DNA of 64,000 nucleotides, taken from positions 131,147,282 through 131,211,281 of the forward strand of contig CP136062.1 in assembly GCA_032622095.1 (NCBI GenBank). The letters are read 5' to 3'. The notes below the pieces were generated by a model, which did no database searches, was not told the origin of the DNA, and saw nothing but the letters and a program-made list of their open reading frames with translations. Shown piece after piece: positions 47,274 through 57,430 of the stretch. Position 1 is the stretch's first letter. Each line of letters opens with the position of its first letter. The DNA is from Siphonodentalium dalli (taxonomy: Eukaryota > Mollusca > Scaphopoda > Gadilida > Siphonodentaliidae). A program made the position numbers and the translations under genes.

Positions 47274-47494
47274 AATTGCGTTTTAAAATTTAATGGCCGG
47301 CATGACAGATATATTGTCGAAATTCACATTGTCTTTATTGGTAGATTTGTTTGACGAAGGCCTGCTTTATATTGTTTGGGACGAGGCTCTGCTATGCTGT
47401 TCTGGATATACAGAACACGAGCCGCATTTTTGGGATGCAAGACATAATTAAAACAATTTCGATCTTTTGATCCATACATTTTCATTGTGTCCAC

Positions 47495-47710
47495 AGGGGC
47501 GTGTCGTTAAAACAAGTAAAATACAAATAAAAATTTTGTATCAGTTTAAAACGAGCACGCCACTTTAAAAACTGCATCGATAAACAATACATATTTAATA
47601 TAATAAAAAAAATGCATTGTTTATCGATGCACTTTTTGATATGGCGCGCTCGTTTTAAACAGATATATATTTTTAAAATTATATTTTACTCGTTTTAACG
47701 ACACGCCCCT
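47495..47710. mobile_element. 216-bp palindromic MITE
   Basis: Tips AGGGGCGTGTCGTTAAAAC (47495) and GTTTTAACGACACGCCCCT (ending 47710). Inner arms TTTAAAACGAGC / GCTCGTTTTAAA and TGCATCGATAAACAAT / ATTGTTTATCGATGCA also pair, so nearly the whole element can fold on itself. Target duplication not evident. Confidence 0.9.
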
Positions 47711-48109
47711 ATGCCTCTGATGCATTGTCACCAAGTAACCTAATTTATATTAGAAAGGTTTAGATCGAAAACATCTAATTTCGCCCGTCAAGAAATGTCA
47801 GACTATACACAATCATGTATACTATTCACCACGGTGTGTGGTGTGTGTGATAGTGGTCAATCGTAGAACAATTATAATCCGTTAACCATTTCTATAATAA
47901 ATGGTTTCTCCACTTTAGTATAAAAGTGTACATTGGAATAGTCTATCATTCATTTGGAGGGGTGTCCAGAAAATGAGCAGACGACATACATGCGAAAAAA
48001 TAATGCTGGCGAAGAAGGATTTATATTCACTGGTTGAAAATGTTCAGATGATATACGTTCAACAAATGGTCGTTTTTTGAACGTATTATCTGAACATTTC
48101 CTAAGGGAA

Positions 48110-48724
48110 CTACTCGTCAATGAGTATAGTATATAAAGGGTTAACAAACTCCGAAATACATTCGCTGTAAATTGTTATACACGAATGGTGACCATATCCA
48201 AAGCTAACTTTAGTACGGCACGTTTCGCGTCTCAATGGAGCAAACGAAATCGCCGTGTTATGTTGAACGGATTTCTTTTGTAAATAAAACATAGCTGTCT
48301 GGCTACTGGAAATAGCATTAAGTTGGTTTATCAGATATACGTACCCTGCTAAACTCGGAAACTGGACCAGTTTCGGGTTAGCTGTTATTTCTGTAGATGT
48401 TAACTGGGAATCCGATCCAGCGTATTCGCAGTTATTTTTGTCAATTATGGCGGTTTTTCCTTTGCTGCTGCCTACTGCCTGATAGTCCATGGTGACTGCA
48501 GACCCAAGCGAACGATACGTTTTATAAGACTGAATCCAGGCAGTATACACCTGGCTCGGAAAACTTGCTCCTATACCGCGCAAATTCAGCGCGCTAGCCA
48601 CCGGCATCAAACTACATATCACAACAACGGAAACACACACATAAAGTGTCCTAGATGCCCAAAACTCGGCACGAAATTGGAAACCAGGGGAACTACACGT
48701 CCTTGTCTTTCTTGGAGCCATCAC
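48110..48724 (-). CDS. PstS-like (phosphate-binding protein fold) N-terminal exon
   Basis: The open frame starts at ATG 48722-48724. Residues 27-46 are a hydrophobic signal or anchor segment (LYVCVSVVVICSLMPVASA). Residues 47-133 match the N-terminal lobe of the PstS family in order: GIGASFPSQVY (51-60) for the GAGATFPAPVY phosphate loop, YQAVGSSKGK (81-90) for YQGIGSSGG, YAGSDSQLT (101-109) for the ASDAPLS loop with its ligand aspartate, and VQFPSLAGYVYLIN (120-133) for the following strand. Known E. coli PstS ligands lie in these GATF, GSS and ASD segments, so binding residues look kept; the C-terminal lobe with Arg and SGT is missing. Similarity fades after about residue 136 (about 48317), where the frame probably runs into an intron. 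Donor candidates are near 48345 or 48306. A secreted or receptor extracellular domain is inferred. Later exons would lie leftward and were not found. Confidence 0.65.
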   Translation of the reverse strand: MMAPRKTRTCSSPGFQFRAEFWASRTLYVCVSVVVICSLMPVASALNLRGIGASFPSQVYTAWIQSYKTYRSLGSAVTMDYQAVGSSKGKTAIIDKNNCEYAGSDSQLTSTEITANPKLVQFPSLAGYVYLINQLNAISSSQTAMFYLQKKSVQHNTAISFAPLRRETCRTKVSFGYGHHSCITIYSECISEFVNPLYTILIDE

Positions 48725-48981
48725 CCGTTTAGAAATCCGAAAGTTGTCAGGAGGCGTCGTTCGGTCATTTCATTAGCGGCAATAATATACGTTCGTATTC
48801 AGCATACCAACATTGCTGCGTCACTCATAGTCTACGTCATGTCGAACTCGACCAATTGAAGAATAGCTTTATCGAAAACTGTATGTATATATGATCACGT
48901 GATGTATGTTCCCGCTTTTTTGTGATGTTTTTTGAAAATATACTGTCTTATTGTGCCTTCAATCGTTGCCTTCCATTCAAC

Positions 48982-49200
48982 CTATTCACTGAAACTGTAT
49001 GGTCTGTGAAGTCGATTGTTGGGCGTCTCCTCATCTGCGAAGATATAAAATTGTGAAGTTATAAAACAGTGGGCCAAAAACGTTAAATCCAAAACCACAA
49101 CCTCTACAACCATAACACTCGAAGTATTAGTTGTAGAATGGCCGTGGTATACTTCTGTAGTCTGCTGGTACGTAAGTCGGAACAATGCACCTTGCGGCAT
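48982..49200 (-). CDS. Weak candidate exon, unknown
   Basis: A 72-codon frame on the same strand as, and upstream of, the PstS-like exon. The segment FRLTYQQTTEVYHGHSTTNT and VMVVEVVVLDLTF looks like an alternating beta-strand protein region rather than random translation. I do not recognise a family, have no splice evidence, and the frame may be fortuitous. Confidence 0.15.
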   Translation of the reverse strand: MPQGALFRLTYQQTTEVYHGHSTTNTSSVMVVEVVVLDLTFLAHCFITSQFYIFADEETPNNRLHRPYSFSE

Positions 49201-49369
49201 GAATAGCTGGATTGATCGTGCTCAGCGTCACCGCTAACACTTATGAATCATTTATTTTATCTGTGAGTGTGTGGTGTCGATACACAGGACAATGGATGCC
49301 TAAATACGCACGCATACGCCATCGAAACTGCAGAATAACTGAAGGACTGCTCATCACTTGAATAGCGAA

Positions 49370-49870
49370 TTGCGCCAGACGCGACAAACTGTGCGCAATT
49401 AGTCGCGCGCCGACAGCAGCGACAAAATGTGCGACATATATAATGTCGCACGTTTTTTCGCTTTAGGCACACGCCAAAAACATTCGAAATGTCGTATGTT
49501 TTGCGCGCGCCGAACGCGACAAAATGTGCGACAAATGTCTCATGTTTTGTCGCTTTTGGCGCGCGCCAAAACATGCGAAAGTATGGAATCCTGTTTATGC
49601 CACTTTATTTTGTCGAAAAATCCAGCAGGCGACAGAACCGAGACAAGCGCCAAAATGTGCGACATTATGGCGCACATTTTGTCGCTTCTCGCGCTTTCGG
49701 CGCGCCAAAACATGCGACATTATCGCACGTTTGGTGTGTGCCGAACGCGACAGCGTGAGCGCTAAAATGTGCGACATTATATGGCGCACATTTTGTCGCT
49801 TCTATTGTTTTCGGCGAGCGACTAATGGCGCTCATTTAGCCTCTTTCGGTGCCAAAGAGGTGCGTACTAT
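49370..49870. repeat. GC-rich CGACAAAATGTGCGAC repeat block
   Basis: Irregular direct and inverted repeats of GCGACAAAATGTGCGACA, TTTTGGCGCGCGCC and ATGGCGCACATTTTGTCGCT. The same vocabulary forms both tips of the giant palindrome. Overlapping ORFs up to 128 codons on both strands are consequences of the repeat. Confidence 0.85.
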
Positions 49871-49909
49871 CCTGCGACGTGTTGGGCGTAGCCTATCGTA
49901 CCCGGGATA

Positions 49910-50080
49910 GTGGTTCACGACCTGCCGGTGCATCAACCACCGACCTGGCAATGCACAACCTTTTTGCATCGTAATTTTATCTTATTTCACGCTTTTTGTT
50001 TTGTTCTCTTATATTATGTCTTATGATTAGGAGAGAACTTGAGGAATTAAAATCTTGAATCTTGAATCTTGAATCTAAAA
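49910..50080 (+). mobile_element. Probable LINE/SINE 3' end with (TTGAATC)n tail
   Basis: Ends in AATCTTGAATCTTGAATCTT (50051-50076), a short tandem tail like those of CR1/L2 elements (compare 62797-62811). No coding left. Confidence 0.5.
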
Positions 50081-50437
50081 TGCATCTTTACCAAAGCTAA
50101 TGACATGAGATGTAAAATTTGTGTAGTCCCACATGCTATAGCTACTAGCTGACATTTGCCTACCAATACCTGCATGATTGATTTCTGCTATTTACAGGCA
50201 AATATCGGTAGCATCGCTATACAGGTGTGCCTACTAGACCGGACCACAGATGAGAGACCTATATATCACCGGAAGGCGATGTTTTTCTCATGCTATTTCC
50301 AAACTTTCTTGGTCTAATTGGGCTCTGTATCTGCTGGTATCCAGCCGAAAGCGTTGGGGACCATATATTTTTTTTTAAATTTGTGATTTTATCGTAAAAA
50401 TGCCCTTAAATAAAGACTTGTGCCATAACAAGTCTAT
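50081..50437. other. Unassigned sequence
   Basis: No ORF similarity or repeat noticed before the left arm of the inverted duplication. Confidence 0.5.
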
Positions 50438-53400
50438 ATTATGGATAAAATGAATGAAATGTTATCATTCATCTTACATATGTCGCACTGAAACATACTG
50501 AGTTACTACTGTTATGATTAATTGCCATTTTTTTGGTTAGCGCTAATTTTGTTCCAAAATTTCTAAAAATTCTGTTGTATTTATTTTTAAATCAAACAGG
50601 AAAATCCTTATTAATATAACTCTCCCCCCCCCCCAATCGTGTCACAAATTTGCACAGGTATATCCTCTATATGATAGATTATAAAAGCCTAATATGACTT
50701 ATCTGGTTTTCAAGATATTAAAAACTTAACCCTCCCCCCTAAACCACAATTTCAAAAGTGTGCCAAAATTAATAAAATACGACAATGTGACACTGATATA
50801 CAATTGTAATCCTCAAGGTTGACTAATTTTGATTGAAAGAACCTTTTTGTTCTCTTTTATAAGTGTTAGATTTACCTTACACAATAACTGTTCAGACTTT
50901 TCAGAATCACTGTCGCGCTATCACAACCATTGTCATATTCTTCAACAACATGTTGAAGGATGCTCTCGACGTCCTTGGGGAAATTGTTACTCTGCTCTGA
51001 TTCTCAATGGTCCAAATGTGTCAGGTACTTTAACTGTTGCTGAATGTGCTAGTCTTCATAGCCTGGCAATTAAATTTGTTCTTTGTTCATGAATTAGTAA
51101 TGTGTCTCGGCACGGCGGAAGAAGAGACTGATTTGAACATATTTATTGTGACCCACTATATACAATATCTATTACACAGATTAAATATATCAATGATGAT
51201 ATGAGTGTGGGCACAGAGGATCGGAGCACAAGTTGCCGAACTTATCGGAGCTCCTCTCCCCTGGCATTCAATTGCTAATAAATTCAAATATCTTAGATGG
51301 TTTTAATTCAGTTGTATTGTAGAAGTTACTGTAGAAGTGTGGCTGTTGGAGTGGCTGTGGTCTCGCAGAATTGGGGTAAGGAAAACTATAACGAGAGAAT
51401 TCTGATAATTATGAGATTAAGAGAAACGGTCTGTAGATGAGATAAATGATTGTACTGTCTCAAACAGGCGCGCATTTAGCTTTCCGCTGTAGTGTTGTAC
51501 ACCAAACAGGAGATCTTTTTCGGAGACAATAGTCACGTTAAGTTCATCCATACGAGCCCACATCCGATTTCTCGCTTCTGCGTACAGAGGACAACTGAAG
51601 AAAAAATGGTTTGTGTCTTCACATGAATTTCCACAAGTACAATTTGGATGAGCTGAGATGTAGTTTTCATATTTATCAAAGTTTAGGTCGCTACAGTTAT
51701 TTCTTAGTCTACAGTGCAAAATATTTAATCTCCTTTGACCTGTATTGAAATATGGTGGGGGGTTTCAAAGTCAGTTCTTTATTACGGAATGTTCTATACA
51801 TGTTACTTATGATTTCGTCTTTAGTTGGTTCTGATGAGGGGTCATCAACTTTTTTGTTATCGGTAGTAGTTTTACATGATATATTCCATTCAGCTATCAC
51901 GGATGGGACGAAACTCGATTTGAAATGAGTCGTGTTCGTAAAGTAGTTTATGTATCGCAAGGGGTTTCTGATGGGGTATCGAGATGCTTCAGCGACGGTA
52001 GCTGGTAATAGATTGGTAAGATAGGAAGGGACATGATGAGTAATTATTTTGTTCCAGGTATGCATTTTATGGAGGTTTCGTCTTTCGCTTAATGGGGGCC
52101 ATCCAAGTTCAAATAAAACTTTTTCATCTGACACCGAACGCGTGAGACCACTTACTATTCTACCAGCGTCTGTATATAGGCGGTCGAGTTTCCGGAGCAG
52201 GCAATTGGGTGCATTATCCCAAACAACATCTCCGTAATCCATTATAGGAAGTACGTAAGTTTTGAACATTATCTCGAGGGTTTGTCTATTTACAAGAATT
52301 TTTATTCTCCTCAGTTGTGATAGTCTGGTTGACACTCGGCTACAAAATTCATTTATATGGGTGTCCCAATGAAGGTTCGATTGTATAGATACTCCAAGGT
52401 GTTTATGACAGTCAACTTGCTCTATTTCGTTATCACCAAGTTCGAGATCCAAACAATCTATCGAGGGAGTAAGTGAGAACACCATTGATTTTGTTTTGTC
52501 TGCATTGAAAGTAACCAACCATTGTTTCGACCAACAAGAAACTCTATCCAGATCTTCAAAAAGTTCGCGTGTACAGTCATCAAGTGATGGTTGGACACTG
52601 AAAAATCAAGTATCATCTGCGTACATACGAGTAAGGGAATGTATTGTCGTTGCTAGGTAGTTTATATACGTCAAAAATAAAAAAGGTCCAATAATCCATC
52701 CCTGGGGGACTCCTGCCGGGATACTACGATAATCCGAGAAAGATTTACCCACTAGGACGCGTTGTTATCTGTTACAGAGATAGCTATTCAACCAACAGTT
52801 GACATTTCCGGCTATTCCGAATTGTTCCAGTTTGAATAACAACCCCATGTGCCAGACTATCTCAAATGCTTTGGAAATATCGCAAAAAATTGCCGACGTA
52901 TTTGACTTCTCATCGAGGGCCTGGCACAGGGTGTGGTATATCTCGAGTAACTGGAAAGTTGTGCTATGTCCAGGAACAAACCCTGATTGGTATTGATATA
53001 GTATATCATTATTTGAAAAGTGGACCATTAAGTATTTTAGTACAATTTTCTCTAAGATCTTGCTAAGGCATGGGAGTAAGGATATTGGGCGGTAGTTTTT
53101 GCAGCTTGATTTGTCATTTTTCTTGTATATAGGGATAACATTTGCGAGCTTCCATTGTGTTGGGAATGCACAAAGTTCAAGCGATTTTTCAAATAATGCT
53201 TTAAGGGGGTGGCGATAGCTGGGCTTGTGTATTGGATCAATTTAACTGCAATTCCATCGTGGCCAGATGCTTTATTAGGTTTCAGGGTCCCAATAGCAGA
53301 AATGATATCATCGATAGTGAATTCAATGTCTGTTACTGTGTTACTACATTTATGGGTGAATATCGGTAAACTGCACGACGAGTCGTCGAGTTCTGAATTT

Positions 53401-53700
53401 GAGATGAACGCACCGTTGAGCATTGTCGCTTTGGTGTGGTCATCAAATACTAAGAAGAGACATATCCAACTTATTTCATAAACATGTTCCACCTTGCTTC
53501 ATTGACACAATTTTCACGCTGTCCATACGTGGCACAAAAAGATTCTTCAATGTCTCAGAACGGATTTTCAGTTAAAACCATTCAGTCCCTCATAAAAACA
53601 TAGCTTTCATGAATTTATTGCGTGTTTCTAATAGTTTCCAACATAATTTCTTTACATTCCGAAAAAAAATATTGAGTTGTAATCATTTCATGTCATGGAC
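50438..53700 (-). pseudogene. Left (minus) copy of inverted duplicated ORF, split by a LINE
   Basis: 50438-51128 and 53462-about 53700 together mirror about 54860-55822 on the plus strand. 53600-53480 contains the equivalent of the EWDLTENL region and a better-preserved C-Y-G...NEAR segment (ESFCATYGQRENCVNEARW). 51100-50890 contains the AKVPD and HVVEEYDNGCDS equivalents, and 50860-50438 is the shared 3' region with a C tract. The break is the 2.3-kb LINE at 51129-53451. Frames are broken by stops and shifts throughout; nothing functional remains. Confidence 0.75.
51129..53451 (-). mobile_element. 5'-truncated LINE with 10-bp target duplication
   Basis: AAGAAGAGAC is repeated exactly at 51119-51128 and 53452-53461 and occurs once in the mirror copy as a diverged GTCTGTTCTTCCG (about 55148). 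On the minus strand the element reads: TDIEFTIDDIISAIGTLKPN with NKASGHDGI (about 53330-53240), QSGFVPGHSTTFQ (about 52990), FCDISKAFEIVWHMGL (about 52890-52840), AGVPQGWIIGPFLF (about 52720), MYADDT followed by a stop (about 52630-52610), NADKTKSMVF, HKHLGVSIQ, and 269 open codons from 52518. It ends with a zinc ribbon CTCGNSCEDTNHFFFSC (about 51630-51580) and 3' sequence with AATAAA at about 51149. The palm is complete, but one in-frame TGA follows the catalytic box and other shifts occur. Confidence 0.9.
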
Positions 53701-53708
53701 TCTGTGTC

Positions 53709-53971
53709 CACCCAACACCAACTGTTTTTATTACACGCCTGTTCCAAGAATTACAGTGTTATTGCTGTTCCATATATTTACAAATCCGCATGGAACACAC
53801 GTTCCATACGGATCCCGTTGGCGTCAAACCATGAAACCTCATTCATAAAACCGGAACTATAAAATAAAACAACCATCACACATGACAAAACAAACCCTGT
53901 ATGCGCCTAAATATACTTTGTAATCCTGTATTTTTAATGCACGGGTTCTATGACTGGTGACGAGTTATAAA
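53709..53971. other. Spacer between inverted copies
   Basis: No coding similarity. Contains CGGATTTGTAAATATATGGAA-type short repeats (GTTCCATACGGATCC and TCCGCATGGAACACACGTTC facing each other near 53760-53820). Confidence 0.45.
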
Positions 53972-54121
53972 CACAGAACGACACGTGGGTTAATGGGTGT
54001 GTTGATATGGCACTTCTGCCATCGCGAAAGGATAGAACTCGAGGATGCGCCTCTCGTCCTATCCTTCGCACTGACATTTATGTCGTATAATCAAACCCAT
54101 TAACACGCGTGTTATTCTGTG
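53972..54121. repeat. Nested double hairpin (about 150 bp)
   Basis: Outer arms CACAGAACGACACGTGGGTT (53972 on) and AACACGCGTGTTATTCTGTG (ending 54121) enclose a second pair GCGAAAGGAT (54023) / ATCCTTCGC (54061-54069). The whole block could fold as a cruciform and looks like a tiny inverted-repeat element sitting at the axis of the larger inverted duplication. Confidence 0.8.
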
Positions 54122-54249
54122 TATGTATGTTACAGGTATAGTGTTTTAATGTTCATATTACTGCCATCATGTCCACAAAGTGAGCAAGCACAGCTGATTT
54201 TTCTGGCAATGACACCTGATCACTGAAATTAAACTCTTGAATTATGTCC

Positions 54250-55390
54250 ACAAAAGCACTTTTATGTGTACAGCGCCTTGCATCATCCGAGTGAAATCGA
54301 GAAAGAGGATTTGTTAGCTTTAGCTAGTGTTAACGAATATCAACATTTTAAAATTATAATCTATAAGAAGGGCTCTATGAGGACAGATCTTGTCATAGAC
54401 ATTTATGTAGATAATAGCGTCAAATCACCAGAGCTTAGTAAGAGAGGTTAATGTGAGAAAGTTATTAAAAATTCAGAAAATTCAAAACTTCCAAGGATAT
54501 TTTCTGATTTTTTGAAGAACGGAGATAACAAAATACATTTGATAGAAATAATCATCAAAGTACTGAAAGTTAACAGAGTTTCTATTCTGTCAGACCTTGG
54601 ATCAAGTTTCGAGCTTCATGAATTGTATTAAGTTGACACTAGCTGACTGCCTTATTGGTGTAGACATAGAAAGTAACCAAGAGCTGACACGAAAGTTATT
54701 TTACATGGCCACAGTGTGTTAAACCTTCACCAAGAAGGCCATTCATTCTGAGGATATCGATATCACAACACTATCATCGCTCACTTCACTGACAGTGGAG
54801 ACAAAGCACAGTATTTATATAAGTGACAGCATAGGTTTGTCATTCAGCTTTTTGATATTGAAATGTCTGAAGTGCAGAAATAGGATCGTTGGATTTCATT
54901 CCCTGACAGGCAATTATTACAACTCAGAATTTTGTCGGAAGGGAAAGAAACTATGTTGGAAAATTTTAGAAAAAATATTATAAATTCACGAAAGCTATGA
55001 CAGTATTAGAGACTGAATGGGATTTAACTGAAAATCTGTCCCAGATATTTAATAATTTGTTTGTGCCATGTATGGACAACGTGATGAAGCTATGTGGAAA
55101 ATGTTTAAGAAAACGTTTGATAGAGAAACCAAAATTGTGGATTTGTCTGTTCTTCCGTCTTGCCGAGAAACATTACTATTTCATGACCAAAGAACAATGT
55201 CATTGTCAGCTATGGAGACTAGCACATTCATCACCAATTAAAGTACCTGACATAAAAATGCATATGTGGACTATTGAGAACTATTCCCCTAGGTAGTTGA
55301 AAGCATTCTTCTTGAACATGATGTTGAAGAATATGAAAATGGCTGTGATAACCCGGCAGTGATTCTGGAAATGTCTGAATAGTTATTCTT
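54250..55390 (+). pseudogene. Decayed multi-copy invertebrate ORF (NSIK...HALTGCD family), right copy
   Basis: Across broken frames the block order is: DIYVDNSVKSPELSKRG (54398-54450), IFSDFLKNGDNKIHLIEI (54500-54550), a EADTKVILHGHSVL-like stretch (about 54675-54720), GFHSLTGN (54889-54912), ETEWDLTENL (55009-55038), and FMTKEQCHCQLWRLAHSS (55180-55233). From memory this order (NSIK-ER-RG, FL-NKTELF, EADTR-LH, LHALTGCD, EW, ANYQ-IWR) marks a widespread repeat-borne invertebrate ORF family of unassigned function. The cysteine-aspartate of HALTGCD is lost and at least four frame breaks are present. A mirrored copy is at 50438-53700. Confidence 0.6.
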
Positions 55391-55822
55391 TCAAAAGAGA
55401 ACAAAAATGTTCTTTCAATCCCAGTTAGTCAACCTTGTTGATTACAATTGTATATCAGTGTCACATTGTCGTATATTATGAATTTTGGCACACTTTTGAA
55501 AAAGTGTGGTTTAGGGGGGAGGGTTAAGGTTTTTTTTTAAATATCTTGAAAACCAGATGACAACGTATTCTTTTATATTCTATCGCGTAGAGGATATATA
55601 TCTGTGCAACTCTGTACAAAATTTGGGGGGGGGGGGGTTACATTAAAATTGACCAATTAATAAGGATTTTACTATTGGATTCTTTTGAAAATACAACAGA
55701 ATTTTGAGAAAAAATGAGCACTGACCAAAAAATGGCAATTTGTCATAACTTTAGTACTTCAGTATGTTTCAGTGCGACATTTGTAAGATGAATGATAAAA
55801 TTTCATTCATGAATTTATCACA
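55391..55822 (+). repeat. 3' region of the inverted duplication
   Basis: Reverse complement of 50438-50860: AGAACAAAAATGTTCTTTCA, GTGTATATCAG-type blocks, GGGGGGAGGGTTAA, a 12-13-base G tract (about 55625), GTTTCAGTGCGACATTTGTA. Non-coding. Confidence 0.88.
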
Positions 55823-56339
55823 CACACATAGACATTCTTCACTGGTGTCATTTTCTCGTCAAAAGAAAGAAAATTTCATGATTTGGCCAATAAGACATAC
55901 TGAAATATATTGTGACTGATTTGAACGATTTTGAGATTGTATGGATATGATAGATGTTGTGTTTTTCCCAAAATCGGACTTTTGAACCTTGTCACGGTTA
56001 CAGTAAATATTGGTATATGGTATTTACTACCAGGGCCAGTGGAATTATCCTCCGGTGGCTGTCGTATTTTCTCCAACATTTCTTCAATTCTATTCATGTA
56101 CTTCGTTCCAACCAAGCATCATCTCAAATTCTTGAGTTCAAATTATCTACTTATAACTTGTACCGACACACCACCGTTGTATATTTAATGTTATTGTTGA
56201 CATCTTTTGTGAAAGTGTACTTTTCTCACGTGCGTTTTCTTATTGTAATAATTAACAGTTAGTTATTTATCTTAACTAGTTAATTATTCTCGTATTCAGA
56301 CCAATGACCGGTATTAGGGATCTATTGTTGTAGTCGCGT
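55823..56339. other. Unassigned sequence
   Basis: Overlapping short frames on both strands but no motif recognised. Confidence 0.45.
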
Positions 56340-56735
56340 AACTACTTTTATTCTTTTGCGCCATCATTGGTCAACGGATTCCGCTGAGTACCGACATTTG
56401 TCAACGGATTTGTTCAGGCTGGTCCGATTCCGTTCTATGACGTGATTGGTCACCGGTACGCCAACGGGTCCGTTCAGCAATACCATTGGTCACCGGATTT
56501 CGGCAAAACGTATACATAGGGTTCTTCAACCCAACTCTGGGTCATTAGTCATTTGTCCATGAATGTAACAAGTTGAACCTCACGTTTGAATCCTTTCACC
56601 GGAATCCGTTCAACGGAAGAACTGTACTTATAAATTATCTATCTAATTTGGGAAAATCCGTTCAACGGAAATTAAAGATGCATATATATATATATAGTAG
56701 ATTTAAGTACTGGGGAAATCCGTTCAACGGGAAAT
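56340..56735 (+). promoter_or_regulatory. CCAAT/AACGG-rich promoter-like block
   Basis: Three inverted CCAAT cores (ATTGG at 56366, 56445, 56485), each followed by TCAACGG or TCACCGG. AACGG/CCGTT pairs occur at 56372, 56403, 56463-56474 (AACGGGTCCGTT) and as three copies of AATCCGTTCAACGG (about 56603, 56655, 56717). AACGG is the classical MYB half-site and ATTGG the NF-Y site. Regular helical or nucleosomal spacing is not obvious. It lies 40-430 bp upstream of the ORF at 56772. It could be the regulatory end of an unrecognised element rather than a host promoter. Confidence 0.4.
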
Positions 56736-56771
56736 AACCTCATCAGTGATTGATTACATGTAAATTATACG

Positions 56772-57161
56772 TTGTATACCCATATATGTAGGCTATATCA
56801 ACTGAACACTGTCAATCTGATTATAAAAAATAAATCTCATCAACGTGAGCATGGACTCTTTTACATGGCAAGTGACCCCGTGGTCCACCAAATTGGCCAC
56901 GAGCCCCATATATTAACCCCGGGAAATCGCGACATACAGTCCGATCTTTCCCTGACCGACTTGGGAATTTGGGAGTTCTTTGGAAAGTACATCACCTCCA
57001 ACCCATATACAGATAAACCTGGGGTGTCTGTCTGCTATAATATCCCCACTCCCAGAAGACCGAACGTGTTATCCTACTCCCAAGATGTTATCCTAGTATA
57101 CTCTCAGTATTGCGTGAGGACGTCAATTTGTCGTCATTCGGTATTCTTGTGCGTTATTTAA
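56772..57161 (+). CDS. Unidentified ORF, possibly broken
   Basis: 129 codons. From the internal ATG at about 56862 the protein (MASDPVVHQIGHEPHILTPG...SDLSLTDLGIWEFFGKYI...) has balanced composition and fewer low-complexity runs than the repeat ORFs. Near its end an overlapping frame offers LREDVNLSSFGILVRYLN (57114-57167). A third then gives LPVLWLDNVLGITVCFIVVWVVTTG (57171-57245), a convincing membrane-spanning stretch, stopping at 57288. Two single-base shifts would join these, so this may be a decayed membrane protein gene or an intron-containing one. I do not recognise the family. Confidence 0.35.
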   Translation: MYTHICRLYQLNTVNLIIKNKSHQREHGLFYMASDPVVHQIGHEPHILTPGNRDIQSDLSLTDLGIWEFFGKYITSNPYTDKPGVSVCYNIPTPRRPNVLSYSQDVILVYSQYCVRTSICRHSVFLCVI

Positions 57162-57265
57162 ACAGAAATTGCTGCCGGTGTTGTGGCTTGATAACGTATT
57201 GGGTATAACCGTGTGCTTCATTGTGGTCTGGGTCGTAACAACTGGTATGGAAACTATAATAAACA

Positions 57266-57373
57266 CAACAGTCAACTGTTCTCAGTAGCGTATGGCGTTT
57301 TCTCATCTCGTGAGATCCTCCGCATCTCACTCGAGGAGAAAAATAATATGCTACTCAGAACAGTTAACTATTG
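57266..57373. repeat. 108-bp hairpin element
   Basis: CAACAGTCAACTGTTCTCAG (57266 on) pairs with CTCAGAACAGTTAACTATTG (57354-57373). Inner TTTTCTCATCTCGTGAGAT pairs with ATCTCACTCGAGGAGAAAAA. It interrupts the putative membrane-protein frame near its end. Confidence 0.8.
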
Positions 57374-57430
57374 TCTATATATGCTGATGAAAGTTGTCCG
57401 TTTTTCCTGCTCCTCCCGTTGCCGTTAAAA

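Noticed and set aside
48110-48724. PstS-like ORF as bacterial contamination
   Set aside because: It is embedded in contiguous repeat-rich eukaryotic DNA, with no neighbouring bacterial genes and no second lobe in frame.
49427-49910. 112- and 128-codon ORFs in the GC-rich block
   Set aside because: Overlapping frames on both strands created by the CGACAAAATGTGCG repeat.
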